A stretch of DNA of 29,616 nucleotides from an uncultured Clostridia bacterium. GTDB taxonomy: Bacteria > Bacillota > Clostridia > Christensenellales > Aristaeellaceae. Each line of letters starts with the position of its first letter. Position 1 is the stretch's first letter. A program made the position numbers and the translations under genes. Under the pieces are notes generated by a model, which was given only the letters and a program-made list of their open reading frames with translations, did no database searches and was not told the DNA's origin. This document shows, piece by piece, positions 15,077 through 22,668 of this stretch. The stretch spans positions 1 to 29,616 of the forward strand of contig CAKTYE010000028.1 in NCBI GenBank assembly GCA_934631985.1, in the 5' to 3' direction.

Positions 15077-16453
15077 TTATTCGTTTTCATCCATGGCTGC
15101 CGCGGCTTTCTTGCCTGCACCCATGGCAAGGATGACCGTTGCCGCGCCTGTCACCGCATCGCCGCCCGCATAGACGTGCAGCTTGCCCGTTTTGCCATGC
15201 TCGTCGGTGGTAATGCCGCCGCGCTCATTGGTAGGCAGGTCGGGGATGGTCTTTTTAATGAGCGGATTCGGACTGTTGCCGATGGCAACAATGACCGTTT
15301 CCACCGGCAGCTCAAACTCGCTGCCCGCCTTGGGGATGGGGCGGCGGCGACCGCGCTCATCCGGTGCGCCCAGCTCCATTTCCACACATTCCATGGCCCG
15401 GACGAAGCCATTCTCGTCCCCCAGAATGGCCTTGGGATTCGTCAGCATGCGGAAGATCACGCCTTCCTCCCGGGCGTGGTGGACCTCCTCCAGCCGGGCA
15501 GGCATCTCCTTCTCGCTGCGGCGATATACAATGGAAACCTCCGCGCCCAGGCGGCGGGCCACACGGGCCGCGTCCATGGCAACGTTGCCGCCGCCGATGA
15601 CCGCCACATGCGCTCCCACCTTCACGGGCGTATCGTGGTTCGGGAAATCATAGGCCTTCATCAGGTTCACGCGGGTCAGGAACTCATTGGCAGAATACAC
15701 GCCGCACAGGCTTTCGCCAGGGATATGCTGGAAATTCGGCAGTCCTGCGCCGCTGCCGACAAATACCGCATCATAGCCCTCCTGCAGCAGTTCGTCCACT
15801 GTCATCGCCCGTCCAACTACCGCGTTGGTGACGATCTCCACGCCCAGCTTCTTGATGGAATCAATTTCCCGCTGCACCAGCGCCTTAGGCAGGCGGAATT
15901 CAGGAATACCATACATCAGCACACCGCCGGGGGTGTGCAGCGCTTCATAAACGGTGACCTTCCAGCCCTTCTTGGCAAGATCGGCCGCACAGGTCAGACC
16001 GGCAGGGCCGGAGCCGACCACCGCGGCGCGCTTGCCATTGGGGGCAGGCACCTGTGCAGCCGTTTCGCCATGCTCCATGGTCCAATCCGCCACAAACCGT
16101 TCCAGCCGACCAATGCCGACCGGCTGGCCCTTGATGCCGCGTACACACTTGCTTTCGCACTGGTTTTCCTGCGGGCAAACTCGTCCGCAAATGGCAGGCA
16201 GACCGTTCTGCGTGCGGATGGTGTCATAAGCGCCCTGATAATCGCCATGCTGAACGCAGCCGATAAAGTCACGGATCGGCACGTTCACGGGGCAGCCCTG
16301 CACACAGGGCGGGTTCTTGCACTGCAAGCAGCGGGAGGCTTCCTCTGCCGCCATCTGCACCGTATAGCCCAGCGCGACCTCCTTGAAGTTGGTCGCACGG
16401 ACGGCAGGCTCCTGCTCCGGCATGGGCGTTTTTTCCATTTTCATATTAGGCAT
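15077..16453 (-). CDS. nfnB: NfnB, large subunit of NADH-dependent reduced ferredoxin:NADP+ oxidoreductase (annotated elsewhere as glutamate synthase small subunit GltA)
   Basis: This 458-residue flavoprotein carries two [4Fe-4S] sites near the N-terminus, with C42, C45, C50, C54 and C89, C93, C99, C103. An FAD site VVGSGPAGLTCAADLA (145-160) follows, then a second Rossmann motif AVIGGGNVAMDAARVARR for NADP(H) at about 290. By itself it matches homotetrameric NADPH-glutamate synthase (GltA). The neighbour decides the call: the adjacent upstream gene encodes the FAD/[2Fe-2S] partner NfnA, and no large glutamate synthase subunit is present. NfnAB couples reduced ferredoxin and NADH oxidation to NADP+ reduction by flavin-based electron bifurcation in anaerobes. 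The start ATG 16453 overlaps the nfnA stop by 8 bases and has GGAGGG inside nfnA. Confidence 0.92.
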   Translation of the reverse strand: MPNMKMEKTPMPEQEPAVRATNFKEVALGYTVQMAAEEASRCLQCKNPPCVQGCPVNVPIRDFIGCVQHGDYQGAYDTIRTQNGLPAICGRVCPQENQCESKCVRGIKGQPVGIGRLERFVADWTMEHGETAAQVPAPNGKRAAVVGSGPAGLTCAADLAKKGWKVTVYEALHTPGGVLMYGIPEFRLPKALVQREIDSIKKLGVEIVTNAVVGRAMTVDELLQEGYDAVFVGSGAGLPNFQHIPGESLCGVYSANEFLTRVNLMKAYDFPNHDTPVKVGAHVAVIGGGNVAMDAARVARRLGAEVSIVYRRSEKEMPARLEEVHHAREEGVIFRMLTNPKAILGDENGFVRAMECVEMELGAPDERGRRRPIPKAGSEFELPVETVIVAIGNSPNPLIKKTIPDLPTNERGGITTDEHGKTGKLHVYAGGDAVTGAATVILAMGAGKKAAAAMDENE

Positions 16454-17297
16454 GACGAATCCCTCCAGTCAAACGGCAGGCATGCAGCTTTTCCTTTGCA
16501 CGCGCTTCCTCCGGGCGGAACATGCGGGAGCGGGCCATGGCCTCGTTCCAGTCCACCAGATGCCCGTCAAAGTCCGGGCCGTCCACACAGGCAAACTTTG
16601 TTTCGCCGCCCACGGTGATACGGCAGCCGCCGCACATGCCCGTACCGTCGATCATAATGGGATTCATGCTGACGATGGTCTTCACGCCGTAGGGCTTCGT
16701 CAGGTCGCACACAGCCTTCATCATGGGCATGGGGCCAATGGCGATCACCACGTCATAGGCCATGCCGGATGCCAGCTTGTCCGCCAGCGCCTGGGTCACA
16801 AAGCCCTTATGTCCGTTGGAGCCGTCATCCGTCATCACGGTCAGCTCTGTGCAGGCTGCCGTCAGCTCCTCCTGCAAAATGATCAGCTGCTCGTTGCGGA
16901 AACCGACGATCAGATCCACCTGCGCCCCCGCGTCATGCAGTGCCTTGGCCTGCGGATAGGCGATCGCCACGCCCAGACCGCCGCCGATGACTACCGCCCT
17001 GCGTATGCCCTCGGTGTGGCTGGGTTCTCCCAGCGGCCCCACAAAGTCCAGCAGCGCATCGCCCTCGTTCAGCAGATCAAGCTTTTCGGTGGTATAGCCC
17101 ACCTTCTGGAAAATAATGGTGACGGTGCCCTTTTCCCGGTCATAACCTGCGATGGTCAGCGGGACGCGCTCGCCCTCCTCGTCAATGCGGAAGATAATGA
17201 ACTGCCCGGGCTGAGCCTTGCGGGCCACCAGCGGCGCTTCGATCTCCATCAGGGTGACCGTTTCATTCAACACACGTTTTTTCACAATACGATACAT
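16446..17297 (-). CDS. nfnA: NfnA, small subunit of NADH-dependent reduced ferredoxin:NADP+ oxidoreductase (sulfide dehydrogenase/DHOD electron-transfer type)
   Basis: The 283-residue protein has the ferredoxin-NADP reductase fold: a flavin-binding beta-barrel (about 1-95, with RVPLTIAGYD at 44-53), a nucleotide-binding domain VVIGGGLGVAIAYPQAKAL (102-120), and a C-terminal [2Fe-2S] cluster loop DGTGMCGGCR (217-226) with C237. The ligand set of one Asp (D217) and three Cys (C222, C225, C237) is the one known from NfnA. It works as a heterodimer with NfnB on the same transcript. The same fold serves as PyrK in dihydroorotate dehydrogenase, but no pyrD is nearby. ATG 17297 has AAAGGAG 9 bases upstream. 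Part of that ribosome site lies in the loop of a small hairpin (17301-17317). Confidence 0.93.
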   Translation of the reverse strand: MYRIVKKRVLNETVTLMEIEAPLVARKAQPGQFIIFRIDEEGERVPLTIAGYDREKGTVTIIFQKVGYTTEKLDLLNEGDALLDFVGPLGEPSHTEGIRRAVVIGGGLGVAIAYPQAKALHDAGAQVDLIVGFRNEQLIILQEELTAACTELTVMTDDGSNGHKGFVTQALADKLASGMAYDVVIAIGPMPMMKAVCDLTKPYGVKTIVSMNPIMIDGTGMCGGCRITVGGETKFACVDGPDFDGHLVDWNEAMARSRMFRPEEARAKEKLHACRLTGGIRHA

Positions 17298-17300
17298 GGT

Positions 17301-17344
17301 CAGGAACTCCTTTCCTGGAAATATACCGGCCTTTCAGCGGTATA
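17301..17344 (-). promoter_or_regulatory. Structured nfnA leader: inverted repeat and ribosome-site hairpin
   Basis: TATACCG (17322-17328) pairs perfectly with CGGTATA (17338-17344) at the expected start of the transcript. Next, CAGGAA and TTCCTG (17312-17317 and 17301-17306) enclose AGGAG, so the ribosome site is presented in a 5-base loop. Either element could tune nfnAB expression. Confidence 0.5.
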
Positions 17345-17350
17345 AAATTT

Positions 17351-17380
17351 ATTATACAGCCTGCGCCCGCAGAATTGCAA
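17351..17380 (-). promoter_or_regulatory. Promoter of nfnAB
   Basis: On the minus strand TTGCAA (17380-17375) and a perfect TATAAT (17356-17351) are 18 bases apart, giving a start near 17344. A perfect 12-base palindrome TGTAGGCCTACA (17414-17425) stands about 75 bases upstream of that start, a position where activators may bind. Confidence 0.75.
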
Positions 17381-17427
17381 CAGTTTGGCATGAAAATCCA
17401 CGCGAAAAGCAGTTGTAGGCCTACACG

Positions 17428-18579
17428 CTAATCCTCCATCAGCTCCACCAGCACAGCGTTCTGCACATCCATGCCGCGCCGGGTCAGCCGCCACCAGCCG
17501 TCCGCCTGCTCCACCAGCCCCTGTGCCGCAAGTGCGCGCAGCTTTGCGCCGTAAGCCTTGTCCAGCGATATGCCGTACAGCTGCGCAAAGGTCTCCGCAG
17601 AAACGCCCCGGGTCGTGCGCAGGCCCAGCATCATGGTCTCGAAGCGTGCATCGGTCATGCCGACGCTTTCTTCTTCTGCCGGGGTGAACATCCCCTTTTC
17701 CGCCTGATGCAGATACGCCGCCAGGTCGCGCACATTGGTGCGGCGATAGCAAAACTCCCCTGCCCTGCGCCCCGGCAGCATGCTTGCCGCGGAAGGCCCC
17801 AGCCCCAGGTAAGGCGTTTGCCGCCAGTAGCCCAGATTGTGCTGACAGGCATACCCCGGCTTGGCAAAATTGGAAATTTCATACTGCACGAACCCCGCCT
17901 GCGCCAAGCGCCGCAGCGTTAGGTCATACATGGCGCGCTCCTCGGCCTCCTCTGGCAGCGCCAGCGCCCCGGACAGCACCGCGTCCCCGATCTGCGTCCC
18001 TTCCTCGGGAATCAAGCCGTAACAGCTCAGATGCTCCGGCTGAAGGGACAGCGCCGCTTCCAGCGTCTCAGTCCAGTCCGCCAGCGTCTGCCCGGGCAGC
18101 CCGAACATCAGGTCCAGGTTCAGGTTCCGTATGCCTGCCCGCCGCGCCAACTTCACCGATGCTTCCACCTCTGCAAAGGTGTGAATGCGTCCCAGCGTTT
18201 GCAACAGCTTCGGCTGCGCCGCTTGCATGCCCATGGACAGGCGGTTGATACCGGCCTCCTGCGCCGCTGCTAGCCAGACTTCCGTCAGGGTACCGGGGTT
18301 GCATTCGCTGGTGTATTCCGCGCCCTTTTGCAAGGGAAATCCTTCTGCAAGGCCATGTAGCAGCCGCGTCATTTGTGCCGCCGGCAGCAGTGAGGGCGTT
18401 CCGCCGCCCAGAAAGGCCGTGGTCATCTCCTGTGTCCCCAATGCCTGATGAGCCTGCGCCGCTTCCCGCAGCACCGCGTCTACATAAGCAGGCATCCAGT
18501 TTTCCCGTCCCGCCCAGGAGGCAAAATCACAGTATCGGCACTTGCGCTTGCAGAAGGGAACATGCACATATAGCTCCAT
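17428..18579 (-). CDS. hemW: Radical SAM heme chaperone HemW
   Basis: HemW belongs to the coproporphyrinogen-oxidase-like radical SAM proteins but delivers heme instead of oxidising porphyrin. The 383-residue protein starts with ELYVHVPFCKRKCRYCDF. The cluster Cys are C10, C14 and C17 (CxxxCxxC). FLGGGTPSLLP (56-66) is the SAM-contacting region, and CQHNLGYW carries the HNxxYW motif that marks HemW. The C-terminal winged-helix part is intact. True HemN has extra N-terminal residues that are absent here. ATG 18579 has AGGAG 6 bases upstream. The gene lies next to lepA in many Firmicutes. Here they are separated by the DUF1622 gene and a repeat-rich stretch, so that linkage is only partly kept. 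Confidence 0.92.
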   Translation of the reverse strand: MELYVHVPFCKRKCRYCDFASWAGRENWMPAYVDAVLREAAQAHQALGTQEMTTAFLGGGTPSLLPAAQMTRLLHGLAEGFPLQKGAEYTSECNPGTLTEVWLAAAQEAGINRLSMGMQAAQPKLLQTLGRIHTFAEVEASVKLARRAGIRNLNLDLMFGLPGQTLADWTETLEAALSLQPEHLSCYGLIPEEGTQIGDAVLSGALALPEEAEERAMYDLTLRRLAQAGFVQYEISNFAKPGYACQHNLGYWRQTPYLGLGPSAASMLPGRRAGEFCYRRTNVRDLAAYLHQAEKGMFTPAEEESVGMTDARFETMMLGLRTTRGVSAETFAQLYGISLDKAYGAKLRALAAQGLVEQADGWWRLTRRGMDVQNAVLVELMED

Positions 18580-18647
18580 GGTCAGCTCCTAAAAAAAGTT
18601 CGTGCAAAATGGACAGAAATCGTGTACACTAGAGGATAGCAGAATAC

Positions 18648-18671
18648 GGGGGATACATCCCCCATGGGAGG
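18648..18671 (+). promoter_or_regulatory. G5/C5 hairpin abutting the ribosome site of the DUF1622 gene
   Basis: GGGGG (18648-18652) can pair with CCCCC (18659-18663) around ATACAT. Part of the same C-run (TCCC, 18658-18661) could instead pair with GGGA of the ribosome site (18666-18669). The two foldings exclude each other. No clear promoter was found in 18580-18680. Confidence 0.35.
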
Positions 18672-18680
18672 TACGTTTAT

Positions 18681-19028
18681 ATGGATGGCATAGTCAATTT
18701 TCTGGAGGAGATCGTCAAGTATGCCGCAGAGATCGGCATCCGACTGGTCGAGCTTGCCGGCATCATGGTACTGCTCATCACCGCCGTGCAGGGCATCATC
18801 CTGTACTTCAAGCGTGACAACAATGTGCGCCTGAAGCTGGCGGAGGGCATCGCGCTTTCGCTGGAATTCAAGCTGGGCGGCGAGGTGCTGCGCACCGTGC
18901 TGGCCCGTGACTGGAACGAGCTGGCGATCCTTGGTGCGGTCATCGCGCTGCGCGGTGCGCTAACGCTGCTCCTGCATTGGGAGATCAAAAACGAAAAGCG
19001 CGAAAGCAGCCATCAGCTGGAGAAGTAA
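18681..19028 (+). CDS. DUF1622 family small membrane protein
   Basis: The 115-residue protein begins at ATG 18681, 9 bases after GGGAGG. Two hydrophobic helices are clear: LVELAGIMVLLITAVQGIIL (about 23-42) and LAILGAVIALRGALTLLLHW (about 81-100). Between them is the most conserved part, NNVRLKLAEGIALSLEFKLG, with RTVLARDWNEL. This is the DUF1622 pattern. The biochemical role of the family is not established, although its members are small integral membrane proteins. It is transcribed alone on the plus strand, divergent from hemW, and ends at a hairpin terminator (19047-19090). Confidence 0.88.
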   Translation: MDGIVNFLEEIVKYAAEIGIRLVELAGIMVLLITAVQGIILYFKRDNNVRLKLAEGIALSLEFKLGGEVLRTVLARDWNELAILGAVIALRGALTLLLHWEIKNEKRESSHQLEK

Positions 19029-19046
19029 TGGCAGGGCTTGCGCCGG

Positions 19047-19090
19047 AAAAGGGAGACTGCCGCCGAAGGAGGGCGGGAGGCTCCTTTTTC
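19047..19090 (+). terminator. Intrinsic terminator of the DUF1622 gene
   Basis: AAAAGG-G-AG (19047-19055) pairs with CTCCTTTT (19081-19088) with one bulged base. An inner stem CCGCC/GGCGG (19060-19064 with 19072-19076) and the run CTTTTTCTTT complete it. Confidence 0.7.
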
Positions 19091-19110
19091 TTTGGGCTTG
19101 AAAGGACGCT

Positions 19111-19153
19111 TAACCCCTCAGTCCCTGCGGGACAGCTCCCCTTTCAGGGGAGC
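19111..19153. repeat. Double-hairpin palindromic repeat
   Basis: GTCCC-TGC-GGGAC (19121-19133) is followed one base later by GCTCCCCT-TTC-AGGGGAGC (19135-19153), preceded by CCCCTCA. This layout closely resembles a short palindromic repeat scattered between genes of many gut Clostridia. Compare the double hairpin at 13361-13401 in this window. Confidence 0.65.
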
Positions 19154-19198
19154 CTTTGGAGTTTGGGGACAGCTATGCTCTTTTTTATTGGGGCTTAG

Positions 19199-19247
19199 AA
19201 AACGCAAGGGAGCTGCCAGACTTGCGGGCGCTGCTCTCTTGCGTTTT
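19199..19247. terminator. Bidirectional terminator between DUF1622 and the SLOG gene
   Basis: AAAACGCAAG (19199-19208) and CTTGCGTTTT (19238-19247) form a perfect 10-pair stem with T-runs on both strands. It ends the minus-strand SLOG/YpsA-like gene and can stop plus-strand readthrough. Confidence 0.75.
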
Positions 19248-19264
19248 ATATAGGCTCCAATGCT

Positions 19265-19771
19265 TTATGTACCAAGGAGCTTTTTCCAACTGTCCTGTAT
19301 CGCCAGGTTCACCATGCACAATTCCTGCTGCGCCGCATAGGCCACCGTGGAAGCTGTGCCGCCCTTCGGATGCACAAAATAGCAAATGCACAGTGCAGCG
19401 TGATCCACCATGTAACGGTTGCGCACATGATAGCAACCGGGATAATACAGCGGGGACAGCTCATGCTTGACGTTCGCCAGGTAGACGATCCGCTCATAGC
19501 GCACCCGCTGATCGGCGGGCCAGCCATCCGTTTGATGTCCATGCGGAATGGCGATTTCCAGACTGACCTCCGGGTGGCGGCGCTGCATTGCCAGCACGCG
19601 CTCCGCCGCCAGCAGATCAAAACCCAGCGCCCCGCCATTGTAAAAATAGCGATAGCCCCGGGCATACGCGGCTTCAAGGGCCTGATCCAGCGCCTGCACC
19701 AGCGCCGGGAGCGTCCTGCCCGGCAGCTCCCGATGGCCTGTAAAGCAAGCGCAGCATTCCCGCTCCGGCAC
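19265..19771 (-). CDS. SLOG-fold protein of the YpsA/DUF1273 type
   Basis: The 168-residue protein shows the SLOG (Rossmann-like) pattern of the YpsA family: an opening CFTGHREL (9-16), NGGALGFDLLAAERVL (45-60, the nucleotide- or ligand-binding Gly-rich stretch) and IPHGHQTDGWP. YpsA in Bacillus influences cell division, and other SLOG proteins bind nucleotide-derived ligands. No function is proven for this member. The start is GTG 19771, with AGGGGG 8 bases upstream, and the gene begins 18 bases after the lepA stop, so it is likely on the lepA transcript. It is close to the usual length of the family. Confidence 0.85.
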   Translation of the reverse strand: MPERECCACFTGHRELPGRTLPALVQALDQALEAAYARGYRYFYNGGALGFDLLAAERVLAMQRRHPEVSLEIAIPHGHQTDGWPADQRVRYERIVYLANVKHELSPLYYPGCYHVRNRYMVDHAALCICYFVHPKGGTASTVAYAAQQELCMVNLAIQDSWKKLLGT

Positions 19772-19789
19772 CGCCGCTTCCCCCTTTTG

Positions 19790-21598
19790 TCAATTGGCGT
19801 CCATCTTCAGCACAGCCAGGAACGCCTCGCTGGGTACCTGCACGGTGCCGAACTGGCGCATGCGCTTCTTGCCTTCCTTCTGCTTTTCCAGCAGCTTTTT
19901 TTTACGGGTAATGTCGCCGCCGTAGCACTTTGCCAGCACGTCCTTGCGCATGGCCTTCACCGTCTCCCGGGCAATGACCTTGCCGCCAATGGCTGCCTGA
20001 ATCGGAATTTCAAACATCTGGCGCGGGATCACATCCTTCAGCTTTTCGCAGATGGAGCGTCCCCGAGCGTAGGCCTTGTCCCGATGCACAATAATGGAGA
20101 AAGCGTCGCAAATATCGCCGTTCAGCAGAATATCCAGTTTCACCAGGTCACTCTCCCGGTAGTCCTTCAATTCATAATCAAAGGAAGCATAGCCCCGGCT
20201 GCGGCTCTTGACCTGATCGAAGAAGTCAAAAATGATCTCGTTCAGCGGAATATCATAATTCAGCTTCACCCGGTTGCCCTCGTACTGCATGTCGATGAAC
20301 ACGCCGCGCTTATCCTGGCACAGATCCATCAGCGTACCTACATATTCCTGGGGCGTGTACAACTCTGCATGGACGAAGGGTTCCTCCATCTTGGCAATGC
20401 TGCCAACGGGCGGCAGATTAGTGGGGTTGTCAATGCTCAGCTCTGTGCCGTCCGTCTTGGTCACATGGTAGATAACGCTGGGAGCGGTAGTCACCAGATT
20501 CAGGTCAAACTCCCGCTCCAGCCGCTCGGTGATAATGTCCATGTGCAAAAGCCCCAGGAAGCCGCAGCGGAAGCCGTAGCCCAGCGCCACAGAGGTCTCC
20601 GGCTCAAAGGACAGGGAAGCGTCGTTCATCCGCAGCTTTTCCAGCGCATCCTTCAGGTTAGGATAGTCCGCGCCGTCTGCCGGATATACGCCGCAGTATA
20701 CCATGGGCGTGACGTGCCGATAGCCGGGCAGCGGCTCTGCCGCGGGGCGCTCCGCATCGGTGATGGTGTCGCCCACCCGGGTGTCGCGCACATCCTTGAT
20801 GGACGCGCAGACATAGCCCACATCCCCGGGCAGCAGCTCCTCGCAGGGCTGATAGCCAGGGTTGAAGGTGCCGATCTCCACCACGTCAAATTCGCCCTTG
20901 CCTGCCATCAGGCGCATGCGCATACCGGTGCGAAGCCGCCCCTGCATCACGCGCACAAAGCAGATCGCACCCTTGTAGTTGTCATAAAATGCATCGAAGA
21001 TCAGCGCCTGCAGTGGAGCCTGCTCATCCCCCTCGGGCGAGGGGATATGCTGCACAATGGCTTCCAGCACATCGCCGATGTTCAGGCCCGTCTTGGCGGA
21101 AACGCAGGGCGCGTAGGAAGCATCCAGTCCGATCACGTCCTCGATCTCCTGTCGCACCTCCTCCGGCTGTGCAGAGGGCAGGTCGATCTTGTTGATAACC
21201 GGGACGATCTCAAGGTTGTGGTCGATGGCCATGTAGGCGTTCGCCAGCGTTTGGGCTTCAATGCCCTGGGTCGCGTCCACCACCAGCAGCGCGCCCTCGC
21301 AGGCCGCCAGCGCACGGCTGACCTCATAGGTAAAGTCCACATGCCCGGGAGTGTCGATCAGGTTCAGGGTATACAGCTCCCCGTCCTTCGCCCGGTAGTG
21401 CATGCGCACGGCCTTGCTCTTGATGGTGATGCCGCGTTCCCGTTCCAGCTCCATGCTGTCCAGGATCTGCTCCACCATCTCCCGCTTTTCAAACACGCCG
21501 GTGGTTTCCAAAATGCGATCCGCCAGGGTGGACTTGCCGTGGTCGATATGTGCAATAATGCAGAAATTGCGAATTTTCGCAAGGCGTTCGTTGGTCAA
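19790..21598 (-). CDS. lepA: Elongation factor 4 (LepA), ribosome back-translocating GTPase
   Basis: LepA is a translational GTPase related to EF-G that remodels stalled ribosomes. From TTG 21598 it has 602 residues, as usual. It opens with ERLAKIRNFCIIAHIDHGKS, which contains the P-loop AHIDHGKS. DTPGHVDF and NKIDLP, the G3 and G4 motifs, follow. The C-terminal LepA-specific part includes SRSRGYASFDYE and GKVIARETVKAMRKDV. An ATG 30 bases further upstream (21628) is in frame. I prefer TTG because GGAGGG (21610-21605) lies 6 bases before it and family proteins begin near NERLAKIRNF. The gene has its own promoter at 21644-21672. Confidence 0.96.
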   Translation of the reverse strand: MTNERLAKIRNFCIIAHIDHGKSTLADRILETTGVFEKREMVEQILDSMELERERGITIKSKAVRMHYRAKDGELYTLNLIDTPGHVDFTYEVSRALAACEGALLVVDATQGIEAQTLANAYMAIDHNLEIVPVINKIDLPSAQPEEVRQEIEDVIGLDASYAPCVSAKTGLNIGDVLEAIVQHIPSPEGDEQAPLQALIFDAFYDNYKGAICFVRVMQGRLRTGMRMRLMAGKGEFDVVEIGTFNPGYQPCEELLPGDVGYVCASIKDVRDTRVGDTITDAERPAAEPLPGYRHVTPMVYCGVYPADGADYPNLKDALEKLRMNDASLSFEPETSVALGYGFRCGFLGLLHMDIITERLEREFDLNLVTTAPSVIYHVTKTDGTELSIDNPTNLPPVGSIAKMEEPFVHAELYTPQEYVGTLMDLCQDKRGVFIDMQYEGNRVKLNYDIPLNEIIFDFFDQVKSRSRGYASFDYELKDYRESDLVKLDILLNGDICDAFSIIVHRDKAYARGRSICEKLKDVIPRQMFEIPIQAAIGGKVIARETVKAMRKDVLAKCYGGDITRKKKLLEKQKEGKKRMRQFGTVQVPSEAFLAVLKMDAN

Positions 21599-21643
21599 GG
21601 TCTTCCCTCCATCGTCCCGTTGGGGCAATTCTTCTCGTCCTCT

Positions 21644-21672
21644 ATGATACCGAATTTAGCGCAGAAATGCAA
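21644..21672 (-). promoter_or_regulatory. Promoter of lepA
   Basis: On the minus strand TTGCAT (21672-21667) and TATCAT (21649-21644) are 17 bases apart in the 103-base gap upstream of lepA, with a start expected near 21637. Confidence 0.6.
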
Positions 21673-21701
21673 TCAAAATGTCGCGTTCCTGCAAATGTGC
21701 C

Positions 21702-22652
21702 TTATGCATCCCGCTGCGTCAGGTACCGCAGCAGTCTGGGCTGGATCTGCGGATAGGTCCACGGCCCCGGCACCGTATCGCAGGCCCGAACCTCCGCAAT
21801 TTCCAAGGGTGGCAGCGTCCCCAGCGCGCGCACCTCTGCCCTGCAAAGCAGGCCCCAGGTCTCCGCTGCGCCCGCCGCCACACGATAATAGCCCACGGGC
21901 GACAGGTCAAAGTCCTTCGCGCCCGTTTCCTCCCACAGCTCCCGCCGTGCCGCTGCCAGCGGCGTTTCGCCGCTCTCCACATGCCCGCCGGGAAACTCCC
22001 ATGTTGTGCGTTCCCGGTGGCGGCAATAGAGCGTTTTACCCGCCTGCCGTGCATAGATGACCGCAAACTGCACCGCTTTCGGCGCTTCCCGATGAAAGCT
22101 CACCTGCAACGGCAGCGGCTGATGCACATCCCGTATCAGCTGTATGTCACAGGGTTCCTCCGCCACCGCCGCCGCATCCGGGACAGTGGCCTTCACACAG
22201 CCCATGGCACGGTAAAAGGCCGCAGCTTCCACCGCGCTGTTGGCGGAAATATACAGCGCGTCCGCGCCCCGCGCCTTCGCCGCCTGAAGCATCATGGCAA
22301 ACACCCGTGTCCCCAGGCCTCGCCCACGCCAGCGCGCATCCACCTGGCATTGCACCATCTGCATGGTCGGCACAGGCTGACCGGGCATACACCGCGTATC
22401 CAGCGCTGCAAACGCCCGTATCTGTCCCTGCTCCATACCCGCCGCGATGATACCGCCCTGTGCTGCCAGCTCATGGAGCGCCAGCGCCTTTTCGCGGCAT
22501 GCAGCTTCATCCCAATCCTCTGTGTAGGCGATGTTCTCCACACGCCATGCGCCCGCATGTCTGCGCCACACCTGCGTCACCTGCTGACGGCGCTGAAAAT
22601 CCCGCAGAGCGTCCGCATCTATGTCCTGGGCTGTTAAATAGTGAAGCTCCAT
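21702..22652 (-). CDS. GNAT acetyltransferase-Nudix hydrolase fusion protein
   Basis: Residues 1-165 form a GNAT domain with the acetyl-CoA loop VDARWRGRGLGTRVF (104-118) and AAFYRAMGC (144-152). Residues about 185-316 are a Nudix hydrolase. Its box, beginning GHVESGE (223-229) and ending RELWEETGA (237-245), fits GX5EX7REUXEEXGU exactly, so the metal-binding Glu are present. Nudix enzymes cleave nucleoside diphosphates linked to another group. The Nudix part has the short MutT-like form. How the acetyl-transfer half relates to it is unknown, though a modify-then-hydrolyse or sanitising role is imaginable. ATG 22652 follows GGAGGGG closely. It is the third gene of a topB operon, 16 bases after the TIGR00300 gene. 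Confidence 0.9.
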   Translation of the reverse strand: MELHYLTAQDIDADALRDFQRRQQVTQVWRRHAGAWRVENIAYTEDWDEAACREKALALHELAAQGGIIAAGMEQGQIRAFAALDTRCMPGQPVPTMQMVQCQVDARWRGRGLGTRVFAMMLQAAKARGADALYISANSAVEAAAFYRAMGCVKATVPDAAAVAEEPCDIQLIRDVHQPLPLQVSFHREAPKAVQFAVIYARQAGKTLYCRHRERTTWEFPGGHVESGETPLAAARRELWEETGAKDFDLSPVGYYRVAAGAAETWGLLCRAEVRALGTLPPLEIAEVRACDTVPGPWTYPQIQPRLLRYLTQRDA

Positions 22653-22668
22653 GACCCCTCCGTGTTTT

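Noticed and set aside
19370..22060. Very long open frame on the plus strand opposite lepA and the GNAT-Nudix gene
   Set aside because: It is antisense to two well-identified genes, has no family motif and is His/Gln/Arg-rich, as expected from reading G+C-rich genes backwards.
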